From assembly GCA_964508135.1 (NCBI GenBank), contig CAZDSU010000020.1, positions 1-64,000 of the forward strand: 64,000 nt of DNA, read 5' to 3'. The stretch comes from UBA6168 sp964508135. GTDB taxonomy: Bacteria > Bacteroidota > Bacteroidia > Chitinophagales > Saprospiraceae. Both the position numbers and the translations under genes were made by a program. The notes beneath the pieces were generated by a model. It was not told the DNA's origin. It searched no databases and was given only the letters and a program-made list of their open reading frames with translations. Shown one piece after another: positions 51,627 through 60,217 of the stretch. Numbering within the stretch: the first letter of the stretch is position 1; each line of letters starts with the position of its first letter.

Positions 51627-52769
51627 ATGAAACGCATCCTGTACCTGCTCGCCTTGGGTTCGCTTTGGTTGGCAGGTTGCAAAAACGACCCTCCCCCTCC
51701 CATCGTACCCGAACCACTTCCACCCCTTGATTCGGTAGAGGTCGTAACCACGCCCGACCCTTATTTTTTGAAAAAATACCACGGGAAAATTGACGGAAAA
51801 ACTGACATTGAAATGGTACTTGTCAACTGGGGCGACGGCTTCCTCAGTGGCCGCTACTGGTACACCGCCAAGAAAAAGCCCATTGAACTGAGCGGCGAAC
51901 TGAACCCTGCCAACAAAAACTGTGAAATCGTGGAATTTGTGAACGGGACGGAAGGGGCAAAATTCACCGGAAACTTCCTAAGCCCCGACTCGCTCGGCGG
52001 TACCTGGGCCAGCAAAGACGGCAAGCGAAAGCTGCCGTTTTATTTATCTTTTTCGCCTTCGGCAAACGACGAGGCCAACTGGTCGGGCAACTGGCACCTC
52101 AACCAGGTCTGGGACAACGGCTTCCTGCTCATCGGCAACGTGACCCTGGATTCGTTCGACTTTGCGTTGACGGTGGTCAGGGGCAGCCATGTCGGTACGC
52201 TGGAAGGACGGGCTGGCCGCAAAGGTTCCAAGGCCATTTTCAAACAAAAAACTTATGAAGACGAGCCGTGCGAGCTGCGGTTCGAGTGCTTTGGTGACTA
52301 TGTTTTGGTAGAGCAGCCGAGCAGCAACCTTGCCTGTGGCTTTGGGGCGAGGGCTTATGCCGCCGGGCGCTTTGAGCGAAAAAAACTCATCCGCAAAACC
52401 ACACTGACGGTCGGTATTCGCGACGATGACACCTTCCTCACCCAGACCACGCACGATGCGTTCCGGCGGTTGGTGGGCGACAAGCAATACGAGCTTTTCG
52501 CCTTCAACATGGAGGTGAAAGAGCGCACGACCAACAACCAGGGACAAATCGTGGTGACGGGCGCCGTGCCGGGGCTTTTCACCACCAACGAGGCCATCAT
52601 CATTTACGACCAGTCGAACAAAATATGGGCGGCCACGCTAGATTTCAAGGAAGGGAGCGATGAGCCGTTTGTACACTACTTCACCAATGACGCTGGCTCC
52701 AAGAACAAATTGCCACCTGATATTGAATCTTGGCGGGAAGGGTTCAAAGGGTACAAGGTTGTGTTTTGA
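51627..52769 (+). CDS. Hypothetical lipoprotein
   Basis: From MKRILYLLALGSLWLAGCKN the 380-residue product has a lipobox with Cys at 18 and a Pro-rich linker, so it is lipid-anchored. The mature part is strand-rich: a first half around IDGKTDIEMVLVNWGDGFLSGRYWY and WSGNWHLNQVWDNG, then a domain with YELFAFNMEVKER. The short unit that includes GRYWYTAKKKPIELSGEL resembles lipocalin-type strands, but no known family can be named. The two miniature elements lie just downstream. Confidence 0.8.
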   Translation: MKRILYLLALGSLWLAGCKNDPPPPIVPEPLPPLDSVEVVTTPDPYFLKKYHGKIDGKTDIEMVLVNWGDGFLSGRYWYTAKKKPIELSGELNPANKNCEIVEFVNGTEGAKFTGNFLSPDSLGGTWASKDGKRKLPFYLSFSPSANDEANWSGNWHLNQVWDNGFLLIGNVTLDSFDFALTVVRGSHVGTLEGRAGRKGSKAIFKQKTYEDEPCELRFECFGDYVLVEQPSSNLACGFGARAYAAGRFERKKLIRKTTLTVGIRDDDTFLTQTTHDAFRRLVGDKQYELFAFNMEVKERTTNNQGQIVVTGAVPGLFTTNEAIIIYDQSNKIWAATLDFKEGSDEPFVHYFTNDAGSKNKLPPDIESWREGFKGYKVVF

Positions 52770-52815
52770 GGAGTTTTGGGGTTTTGGTAAATATTTGCTT
52801 TTCCCACTCTTGAAC

Positions 52816-53271
52816 TTTGAAACCATACACACAAGGCAATCGCATAAAAAATTGATGCCCTCGTAGAGGTCGCATATTGGTAGAAAAAAATTGAGAAAAA
52901 ACCATTTCCGACCTCGTAGAGGTCGAATGTTGGCGGTACTTCGGAACATGCGACCTCTCCGAGGTCGGGAGAAAGCCAAAAACAACGTATTCTACCAACA
53001 TTCGACCTCTACGAGGTCATGGAACATTTTTATGCGATTGCCTTGACCATACACATTTTCTTTTTGGAAAAAAGTGGTCTTTGACAGGGGCAGCGCCCCA
53101 AGAATATTTGTAGCACAATGAACCAGAAAAGCTGGAGGTGCAGCGCACCGAAATCTTCCGGTGCGCTGCACCTCTCAAGCACTTGTACTACTTATTGGCT
53201 ACAATTATTCCGGTGCGCTGCACTTGTTATTTCTTGATTGCTTCCAACATGAAAATGTGTATGGTTTCAAG
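52816..53271. mobile_element. Miniature inverted-repeat element, family B, interrupted by family A
   Basis: The element ends in TTGAAACCATACACATTTTC (right end 53251-53270, complement strand). Its left end is split by the family A insertion. Removing that insertion (214 bp plus 10-bp duplication) gives a 232-bp element with a 20-bp perfect terminal repeat. A 9-bp direct repeat, ctcttgaac, flanks it at 52807-52815 and 53272-53280. The interior has three GC-rich palindromes built on ggtgcgctgcacc. No coding capacity. This fills the 625-base gap before the PorE-like gene. Confidence 0.88.
52832..53045. mobile_element. 214-bp miniature inverted-repeat element, family A, copy 2
   Basis: This is the reverse complement of the 33840-34054 element with roughly a dozen differences. 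It keeps the CAAGGCAATCGCATAAAAA ends and four gacctc-n-n-agaggtc palindromes. It is flanked by accatacaca on both sides (52822-52831 and 53046-53055), a 10-bp duplication made from the terminal repeat of element B, so A entered after B. Confidence 0.92.
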
Positions 53272-53394
53272 CTCTTGAACATGGCTTGCATCGAAAAAAA
53301 AGGCAAAATGCGCCTCGAATAATCTTTTGCTGGCTACTTTCGTTGGTTGTTGCGCAAAAGCAATCGCTACATTTCTACTAAATAAAACGTTTTG

Positions 53395-55875
53395 ATGTCA
53401 AAAATCACAAAAATGAAAATCGCTAGGATTTCAATTTCACTTACCGTTTTCCTTTTTTCCGTAACCCTGCTCACCGCGCAGGCAGCCCTCAAGCGGGCGA
53501 ACAAGCAGTACGAACTGGGAACTTTTAACCTCGCAGCGCAATCCTACAAGGATTTTTTGAGCAAAAACCCAGACCATGCGGAGGCCAATGGCAAGCTAGC
53601 AGACTGCTACCGCCACCTCAACCAGCAGGAGAAGGCCTTGCCGCACTACCAGGCGGCGGTGTCGTCCAAAGATGTGCAGGACATCTATATTTTCCAATAC
53701 GGCCTGACCTTGCAGGAGCTGGGCAGGTACGACCTCGCCAAGGGCGTTTTCAATTCTTTGGGCGACAAATCACCCGATTTCAAGACCCGGTGCAAGCAGT
53801 TCGCCGATGCCTGCGCATTTGCCATACAGGCCAACGACCCACCTGCCTACAAGGTGACCAACGAATACGCCAACACGGAGTCCTTCGACTTTGGCCCAAC
53901 GTTTTTTGGTGAACAAGTGGTTTACGCTTCTGGCCGTGCCGACATCCGGGGCAGGGACAGCCGCAACGCCCCATCTTCGGGAGGCACTGGAGATGGAACC
54001 AACCGGCTGTTCATCACGCAACGGGACAAGAACGGCTTCCTCGACGTGCCGGTTACACTCCACTCCGGCTTCGGGGTTGGCGTGAACGAAGGCCCGGCAT
54101 CCTATTCCTCGGACAAGAAATGGGTCGCTTTTACCCGCAACAATTTCATTGACGGCACCCGCATGATGCCTTCGAGCGGGATGGAACTAAACCTGTTCAT
54201 TGCGCAAGCAAAACCCAATGGCGACTGGGAAACGCCGCTCGCATTCCCCCACAACGGCGTTGATTTTTCCTCGGGCTACCCCTGTTTTTCGCCGGATGAC
54301 AAGGCGCTGTACTTTGCCAGCGACCGCCCTGGCGGTTATGGCGGCTTCGACATTTACGTGTCGTACCGGGTGGGCAACAACTGGTCGGCACCGGAGAACG
54401 TGGGCAGTGCAGTGAACTCGATTGGCAACGAAATCACGCCGTTTTACGATGGCACATCGCTGTTTTTTGCCAGCGATTACCAGAAGGGCTTCGGCGGTTT
54501 TGACATCTTCAGGGCCGAGGACAGCAATGGCCGCTGGGCGACCGTTTATCATGGCGGCGCTGGCCTCAACACCTCCACGGACGATTACGGCTTTGTGTTT
54601 GATGCAGCCCGGAACATCGGCTACATCGTATCGAACCGCCCCGGCGGCAAAGGCTCGGAGGATATTTACCGCATCGTAAAAGAGTCAGAAAGCGTGGTCA
54701 TCAAAGTGACCGATGCGCTTTCTGGGGCAGCCGTCTCTGGGGCAACGATTGACTTCACGGATTGCGGAGCGCCCAACCAATTTACGAACGTGAACGGCCT
54801 TTTCACGTTTTCCTTGTCCGAAAACCTCGACTGCTCGGCCACGGTAAGCAAGGATGGTTTTTCGAGCAAAAGCGTGAAAATCACCACCCTCGGCCTGCGG
54901 CAGAGCCGCACGATAGAGGTGGCGCTGACCAATAATGCCAATTCGTACAGCGGCATTGTGGTGAATGGCACCAACAACACGGCTTTGGAAGCGGTGAAAG
55001 TCATCGCCACCAATACCGCCACCAACGAGGTAACGACCACCAGTTCGGATGCAAAAGGCAACTTCAACATTGCACTGAAATCCAACGCCAGCTACCAAAT
55101 CCGCTACTCGAAACAGGGTTTTAAAGACTTAACGACCGACTTCAAGGCCACCACCTCCAACCAAAAGAATTTGGAAATCATGGCGATTTATCCGGTGGGC
55201 AGTAGCAGTACAGGCGGTGCCTCAAAAGAAGTAAAGCCAAAGGAGACGACTCCCAGCAGCTTCGAAACGCCAGCAGCAGCAGCGGCGGCACCTGCTGGTG
55301 AAACAGTGGACGGCTTCGCCGTGCAACTGGCGGCTGGCACTTCTGCCAAGCCCAACCTGAAACCTTACCAAGACAAACTTGGAGGCGTAGGCAACGTATT
55401 CACCGTGAACGAAGGTGGCAAGACCAAAATCCGCCTCGGCGTTTTCGGGACGAAGGAAGACGCCGCTGCGGCGCAGGCCAAGGCAAAAGCCAGCGGCTAC
55501 ACAGGCGCATTCATCGTGGCACAAAAAGGTGAGGCCGTGGGAAAAAAGGCGGAGCCAAAACCTTCTTCCACACCAAAAAGCACCGAGCCAAAGCCTACCC
55601 CAGCAGAGACAAAGCCAGCAGCAGTATCCGATGTATTGGATGGCTATTTGGTCAAATTGGCAGCTTACCGAGACCTGAAAAACTTCAAGCAAAGTACCAT
55701 CGAAGACGTCGGGTTGGTGAGTTTCGTGAAAAAAGGGGAGTTCACCATCGTGGTGCTTGGTGGCTACGACACCAAGGCTTCTGCTCAATCTGGGCTGGAG
55801 AAAGCCCGCAAGCGAGGCTTCCCTGATGCACTCCTCGTGACGATGGAGAAAGGTGAAATGAAGAAGGTGAATTAG
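53395..55875 (+). CDS. PorE-like TPR/PD40 envelope protein ending in two SPOR domains
   Basis: The 826-residue product has a signal peptide (SISLTVFLFSVTLLTAQA), TPR units (about 25-130, YELGTFNLAAQSYKDFLSKNPDHAEA), a PD40/WD40-like propeller (about 150-430, with LYFASDRPGGYGGFDIYVS and LFFASDYQKGFGGFDIFRA) and two carboxypeptidase-regulatory-like domains (about 435-605). Two SPOR-type units follow (GFAVQLAAGTSAK and GYLVKLAAYRDLK, each ending FIV or LLV). T9SS PorE proteins share this order but end in an OmpA peptidoglycan-binding domain. SPOR domains bind glycan-stripped peptidoglycan. Homologous barrel partners are nearby (PorP/SprF at 46 kb). Confidence 0.88.
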   Translation: MSKITKMKIARISISLTVFLFSVTLLTAQAALKRANKQYELGTFNLAAQSYKDFLSKNPDHAEANGKLADCYRHLNQQEKALPHYQAAVSSKDVQDIYIFQYGLTLQELGRYDLAKGVFNSLGDKSPDFKTRCKQFADACAFAIQANDPPAYKVTNEYANTESFDFGPTFFGEQVVYASGRADIRGRDSRNAPSSGGTGDGTNRLFITQRDKNGFLDVPVTLHSGFGVGVNEGPASYSSDKKWVAFTRNNFIDGTRMMPSSGMELNLFIAQAKPNGDWETPLAFPHNGVDFSSGYPCFSPDDKALYFASDRPGGYGGFDIYVSYRVGNNWSAPENVGSAVNSIGNEITPFYDGTSLFFASDYQKGFGGFDIFRAEDSNGRWATVYHGGAGLNTSTDDYGFVFDAARNIGYIVSNRPGGKGSEDIYRIVKESESVVIKVTDALSGAAVSGATIDFTDCGAPNQFTNVNGLFTFSLSENLDCSATVSKDGFSSKSVKITTLGLRQSRTIEVALTNNANSYSGIVVNGTNNTALEAVKVIATNTATNEVTTTSSDAKGNFNIALKSNASYQIRYSKQGFKDLTTDFKATTSNQKNLEIMAIYPVGSSSTGGASKEVKPKETTPSSFETPAAAAAAPAGETVDGFAVQLAAGTSAKPNLKPYQDKLGGVGNVFTVNEGGKTKIRLGVFGTKEDAAAAQAKAKASGYTGAFIVAQKGEAVGKKAEPKPSSTPKSTEPKPTPAETKPAAVSDVLDGYLVKLAAYRDLKNFKQSTIEDVGLVSFVKKGEFTIVVLGGYDTKASAQSGLEKARKRGFPDALLVTMEKGEMKKVN

Positions 55876-55931
55876 TGAAGAATGGGCGTGTCTTTCCTTC
55901 GGGCGTTGCCCAATATTCTTTTTGAAACGAT

Positions 55932-55972
55932 AAATCCCGGTCAACCAGACATTGGTTGGCCGGGATTTTTTT
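55932..55972 (+). terminator. Strong intrinsic terminator
   Basis: AAATCCCGG-CAACC and GGTTG-CCGGGATTT pair around agacatt, followed by a T tract to 55972. It ends the PorE-like gene. Confidence 0.9.
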
Positions 55973-56025
55973 ATCTCAATCTTGGGGTGTTAAGAAAAAA
56001 ATTCTTGTTGTCCTTTTCCGGGAGG

Positions 56026-56132
56026 ACATCCCCCTAACCCCCTTCAAAGGGGGAATTCATGTCTGCTAACTTTTAAATTTTGAGCAACTTTGCAGGGTCT
56101 TATTCCCCCTTTGAAGGGGGCTAGGGGGATGT
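56026..56132. repeat. Long inverted repeat of the CCCCCTAACCCCC type
   Basis: The 31-base arms 56026-56056 and 56102-56132 match with one mismatch (acatccccctaaccccctt against its complement). Each arm also folds on itself (ccccctt caaaggggg). Similar sequences are scattered through many Bacteroidota genomes. No gene lies in 55876-56196. Confidence 0.8.
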
Positions 56133-56196
56133 TTTTGCGGAGATGCTGGCACCTCAATTTATTCTTATCCCCCTAATCTCAAGCCCAAAACCCTGG

Positions 56197-57744
56197 CTAC
56201 CTTCCTCCCTCTATCACCACCTTTTTCCCACCAAAATCATTGCTTTTTTCATATTCCAACTTCACCTTTTTTCCATCAAAATGGCAGGTAAAAGTCTCGG
56301 AGTGGGGGCTTTCGATATAACGTAGCTTGAGCTGGAGGGTGCTGTCGTCAAGCCAACCGTAAGTACCTGCGACCTTGGAAGGCAGCCCAGCGTAGTAGCC
56401 CTTGATGCCAGAAACGAGATAAGGCCCAAGGCGCTTTGTCGTGCCTTCCTCCCATTTGCCAGCGCCGAATTTTATTGGAAACTTACCCGCTTTGGTGGTG
56501 AGCGTGGCCTTGCACACGCCGTTGTTCAGGTCGAATTCGATGCTGGCAAGTTGAAGTTCGTTGGTTTGCAGCTTGTAACATTTGCCATCAACCGCCTTGG
56601 CCAACGGCGATTCAACAGCCCCCCTTGCCTTCCGCAGTTGCAGCGTTGGGATTCGCTTGCGCAAATTGGCGGTGGCTTGGCCCTCTGGCATCGGGTTGTC
56701 CCTGAAAGCGGGCAGCAGGTAGTCCCAAACCATATCCATCTCGGCCTGCATGTCGCTCGTTTCCGCCGTGATGGCAATCACCGCATCCAGTTCCGGTAGC
56801 ACGAGCATTAGTTGGCCGTAGGCACCATCGCCCCGATAGCTGTTGTGGCGGCTGCGCCACATCTGATAGCAGTAGCCCTGTGCCCAGTCGTCCTTGTCAC
56901 GGTTTTCTTGCGAGATTTCTGGTTTTTGCAAAATCTTCATGGTCGTGGCCTCCGTCACCCACGCTTCGGGGAGGATTTGGCGGCCATTCCATTGGCCTTT
57001 TTGCAAAAAAAGCTGCGCGAACTTGGCCATGTCCTCTGTCTTGAGGCGCAGGCCCCAGCCGCCCACGTCGTAGCCCAGCAGGTCTTTTTCCCAGTCCATG
57101 CCCACGATGCCCAGCGGGTCGAACAGCCTCGGTTTGAGGTAGTCCACGAGCGACTGGCCCGTTACCTTCTGCACGATGGCGCCGGCCATGTAAGTGCCCA
57201 GTGAGTTGTAGAGGAACTTCGTGCCCGGTTGGTTGAGGATGGGCGTTTTTAAAAAGCCCTTTATCCAATTGTCGTCCGACACGGTCAACGAAAAACTGGG
57301 GTCGGGGTCCATGCCAACGGTCATGCTCAACAGGTCCTTGATGGTCAAAGCGGCGAGGTTAGGGCTGACCTCCATCGGCAAAAACTCCGTGAAAAAAGAA
57401 ATGACCTTGTCTTCCAAAGAAAGCTTGCCCTCGCTCACGGCAAAGCCCACCGCCGTCGCCGTGAAGCTTTTGCTGCATGAATACAACGTGTGCCGTAAGT
57501 CGGGACGATAAGGTGCCCACCAAGCCTCGGTCACCACCTTGCCATGTCGCACGATCATGATGCTGTGGAACTCGTGCTTGTTGTACTTGGCCACGACATC
57601 CAGGAAATTTAAAATGTCTTCGGAAGAGACACCCTCCGCCTCAGGGGTACTGCGGGGGAGCGATACCGATGGTTGCGCCATCGAGGTGATGGCAAAGAGA
57701 AAATAGAATATTATTGACGGAATTAAAAGTCTGGTGTTTTTCAT
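56197..57744 (-). CDS. Serine hydrolase, beta-lactamase (class C/DD-peptidase) family
   Basis: The 515-residue product has a signal peptide (LIPSIIFYFLFAITSMAQ), then a serine beta-lactamase-like domain with the SxxK nucleophile in SCSKSFTATAVG, the second motif in FLYNSLGTYMAGAIV (YNS) and a later GDGAYGQL in the place of the KTG-type motif. A C-terminal strand-rich domain (about 380-515) is like those of esterase-type members. Such secreted enzymes act on D-amino-acid peptides or esters; the substrate is unknown. It follows the CDGSH gene, 54 bases apart, probably as one operon. Confidence 0.9.
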   Translation of the reverse strand: MKNTRLLIPSIIFYFLFAITSMAQPSVSLPRSTPEAEGVSSEDILNFLDVVAKYNKHEFHSIMIVRHGKVVTEAWWAPYRPDLRHTLYSCSKSFTATAVGFAVSEGKLSLEDKVISFFTEFLPMEVSPNLAALTIKDLLSMTVGMDPDPSFSLTVSDDNWIKGFLKTPILNQPGTKFLYNSLGTYMAGAIVQKVTGQSLVDYLKPRLFDPLGIVGMDWEKDLLGYDVGGWGLRLKTEDMAKFAQLFLQKGQWNGRQILPEAWVTEATTMKILQKPEISQENRDKDDWAQGYCYQMWRSRHNSYRGDGAYGQLMLVLPELDAVIAITAETSDMQAEMDMVWDYLLPAFRDNPMPEGQATANLRKRIPTLQLRKARGAVESPLAKAVDGKCYKLQTNELQLASIEFDLNNGVCKATLTTKAGKFPIKFGAGKWEEGTTKRLGPYLVSGIKGYYAGLPSKVAGTYGWLDDSTLQLKLRYIESPHSETFTCHFDGKKVKLEYEKSNDFGGKKVVIEGGR

Positions 57745-57798
57745 TTTGCTTGTTTTTTAAAACTTAGAATACAACTTGAAACCGCCCCCTGACTTGAA

Positions 57799-58029
57799 TT
57801 ACACGACCTTCTTCGGGGGCAAGTCAAACGCCACAGGCTCATCCAGCCACTCCATTGCTTTGTGCGTACCGTCGCAGAATGGCTTGTTCTTGGAATGCCC
57901 GCAGCGGCAAAGCGAGAGCAGGGTGCGGCCACCAAGTCCGTAGACAATGCCTTCTGGGTCGTTGATGTTGAAATCGCCTTCGATGCGAAGCGGGCCATTC
58001 TTGACAATGGTAATTTTTGTTTTTTCCAT
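57799..58029 (-). CDS. CDGSH iron-sulfur protein
   Basis: From MEKTKITIVKNGPLRIEGDF the product has 76 residues. The 2Fe-2S motif LCRCGHSKNKPFCDGTHKA has the exact CxCx2(S/T)x3PxCDG(S/T)H pattern with three Cys and one His. Bacterial homologues handle electron transfer or iron-sulfur cluster delivery. The start is supported by a TACCTTTG -7 box (58046-58053). Longer upstream frames would overlap a gene-free region. Confidence 0.9.
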   Translation of the reverse strand: MEKTKITIVKNGPLRIEGDFNINDPEGIVYGLGGRTLLSLCRCGHSKNKPFCDGTHKAMEWLDEPVAFDLPPKKVV

Positions 58030-58045
58030 GTTTGATACTTTTGGG

Positions 58046-58053
58046 CAAAGGTA
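58046..58053 (-). promoter_or_regulatory. -7 element before the CDGSH gene
   Basis: TACCTTTG on the minus strand matches the Bacteroidota -7 consensus 17 bases before the ATG. The -33 position (TTAC) is weak. Confidence 0.45.
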
Positions 58054-58193
58054 TTCTTTCCTTGGAATTGGGGTAACTCCAATCCTGAAGCGAAAGAACG
58101 CCTTTCTCCAAGTCCTTCCAACATCGTTCAACGACTTGTTTTCTGGAAAAAACAACTCCCTCCAATAACCCAATAACCCAATTGCCCAATAAC

Positions 58194-59336
58194 TCAATTT
58201 CCCAATCCCCCACCCCGCCGCCACGCAGCCACGAGCATCACCACCCGGTCGTAGTTCTTCATTCCTTCGGAGATGCCTTGCGAATGCAGGTAGGTGTTGT
58301 AGGCAGCGTCCCGCAGTTCCGGCAAAATATCGGGGTACTTGTCCATTTCGGTGTTGATGGCTCGCACGTCCGCCCGGATGCCAGCGGGCAATGCTTTTTT
58401 GAACTGCTCGTATGCATCCGGTGCCATGGCAAGGTACTGCGAGGCCACGTAGCGCCAGTAATAAAGATGCCCAATGTACTCGATATACGGGTCGCCGGAC
58501 TGTGTGCAGGCGAGGTAAGCGAGGAAGTTGCAAGTGCCCTCGTCGCCGTGGCCGTATGCATGTCCCATCTCGTGGGCCAGCACGTAGGGCAATTGGAGGT
58601 GGTGCAGCCCTGCATCTACATGCCCCTCCCCCGTGAACGGCAGATAGACGCCCGCCGTGCTGAACCGCAGGAGGATGCCCTTCGGCAGCACCATGCGCCC
58701 CCGCACATCGGTGGGCCGGGGGTAATGGTACTGCTTCAGCACCGACTTCAGCGACTGGCGCATGAGCACCTCGGCATTGGGCAGTATTTTTTGCTCCGCA
58801 ATGACGGTGTCCGGGCCTTCCGCCAGTCCCCGCCGGAAGCTCACGGCATCGGTGGTGGCCCTGAGGAGTTCGTCCCGCAACTCATCCACCGTCAGCGGTC
58901 TCGGCTCGATGCCCATTTGCCGCTCCAGCGGCACTCGCCCATAATTGAAGCCCCACAGCCATTGGAACAAAAAGACGACCACCGCCGCAAAGGCCAGGAG
59001 CGAGTGAGCCGCACGCCCCAGCTTCCTGCCCAACGATGCCCAGCTCCTCGTCGAAGACCCACCACCCTGCCAAAGCACCCAACTCATGTTTTTGAAAAAT
59101 CGGTTGCGCCGCCTCCAAAGCCATACCAGCAGCCCCACCAGCAACAGGTACACACCCGCAAACGGGAGCCAACTGTCCAACACCTTGAACATCCACTGCA
59201 CCCCCGTGAAAAGCCCCCGGCTGTAGAACCGTTCCACGAACGCAGGCGGCATGAGCCAACCCAGCGCAAGCGTCAGTAGGCCAAGGAAGATACAAATGTT
59301 TTTGGGCTGTTGGATTATTTTGCGGAAGCTGGGCAT
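58194..59336 (-). CDS. DUF3810 membrane metalloprotease-like protein
   Basis: From MPSFRKIIQQPKNICIFLGL the 380-residue product has three N-terminal hydrophobic stretches (about 15-115) and a soluble domain with HEMGHAYGHGDEGTCNFLAYLAC, an HExxH-like zinc motif in which the second Glu partner is the downstream Glu. The pattern is that of the DUF3810 family, related to membrane zinc proteases. The substrate is unknown. An upstream Met (59396) would precede the positive N-terminus and is not favoured. A word repeat (cccaataacccaataactc) overlaps the 3' end. Confidence 0.85.
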   Translation of the reverse strand: MPSFRKIIQQPKNICIFLGLLTLALGWLMPPAFVERFYSRGLFTGVQWMFKVLDSWLPFAGVYLLLVGLLVWLWRRRNRFFKNMSWVLWQGGGSSTRSWASLGRKLGRAAHSLLAFAAVVVFLFQWLWGFNYGRVPLERQMGIEPRPLTVDELRDELLRATTDAVSFRRGLAEGPDTVIAEQKILPNAEVLMRQSLKSVLKQYHYPRPTDVRGRMVLPKGILLRFSTAGVYLPFTGEGHVDAGLHHLQLPYVLAHEMGHAYGHGDEGTCNFLAYLACTQSGDPYIEYIGHLYYWRYVASQYLAMAPDAYEQFKKALPAGIRADVRAINTEMDKYPDILPELRDAAYNTYLHSQGISEGMKNYDRVVMLVAAWRRGGGLGN

Positions 59337-59522
59337 GGGTTCGATTTTGGCGGCGAAAATAGGCAGATTTCCGATTTGGTACTTGTCACGGTTCACCTCG
59401 CAATACTCGTCGCTTCTACCTTTGAACTTCTGAAAAACAAATACCCGGCGAATTCAAACGCCCACACCAGAAACTTTTGCAATTTTGCGGCGAATCAATC
59501 AAGCACCACTCAATCCAATTAA

Positions 59523-60119
59523 ATGCAAATCCGCTTCGCAAAAACCTGGCTATTCGCCGCCATCATCACTGCGGCCTTTCTCTTCGCCTGCGGCAATGGC
59601 CAGGACCAAGCCGCCAACAACGAGGCCGCTTTGCCCCACAACATGGAGCAAACCGGCAACACCACTGACGCTGAAAACGCCGAGTTGGCAGCCGCCAAGG
59701 GTAAGTCTGCCAAGCTCGTTGCGCCAGCCGATTTGTTGTCGCAAATAAAAGCGGACACCACCGCCGTGCTCGTGGTCAATTTCTGGAAAACGGACTGCCT
59801 AAAGTGCGTCCAACTGCAACAGGCATTGCAGGGCATCCAAAACAAAAGCGGCGAGGGCAAGCTGCACCTCCTCTCCGTCAACCTCGACGAAGAAAAAATG
59901 GCCGACGGCGTAAACCTCGTGCTGCGCAAATCGGGCATTGCCGCTGAGGTGCTGCAAGTCAAGGGCAGCGACGGCAAATGGCGCAACGACATCTCTGGCG
60001 GCTGGCAGGGCAATGTTCCCGCCATTTTCATCAAGACCAAGGACGGCATCAAACAGTTCCACACCCGTGACCTCTCAGCGGATGAACTGGGGGCGATGCT
60101 GCAACCGCTTTTGCTTTGA
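59523..60119 (+). CDS. Thioredoxin-like lipoprotein (TlpA type)
   Basis: The 198-residue product has a lipobox (AAFLFACGN, Cys at about 23) and an acidic linker, then a thioredoxin fold with VVNFWKTDCLKCVQLQQ, whose CLKC is the redox pair, and a cis-Pro region in NVPAIFIKTKDG. TlpA/ResA proteins reduce periplasmic disulfides, for example during cytochrome c maturation. The gene precedes the aldo/keto reductase. Confidence 0.87.
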   Translation: MQIRFAKTWLFAAIITAAFLFACGNGQDQAANNEAALPHNMEQTGNTTDAENAELAAAKGKSAKLVAPADLLSQIKADTTAVLVVNFWKTDCLKCVQLQQALQGIQNKSGEGKLHLLSVNLDEEKMADGVNLVLRKSGIAAEVLQVKGSDGKWRNDISGGWQGNVPAIFIKTKDGIKQFHTRDLSADELGAMLQPLLL

Positions 60120-60215
60120 AATTCGGAAATTGAGAAATTGGGAAATTAGACACAAAGCTTCCCCAATTTCCTAATTTCCTAATTTCCTAATTTCCTAATT
60201 TCCTAATTTCCAATT
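60120..60215. repeat. Word-repeat hairpin with a six-fold TAATTTCC tandem
   Basis: The left arm is ggaaattgagaaattgggaa (60125-60144). The right arm is a tandem of the 8-base unit taatttcc, about six times (60164-60212). It lies between the thioredoxin-like gene and the aldo/keto reductase. Confidence 0.8.
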
Positions 60216-60217
60216 TC

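Noticed and set aside
58182..59279. 365-codon open frame opposite the DUF3810 gene
   Set aside because: It is antisense to HEMGHAYGHGDEG and is Arg/Pro/His-rich.
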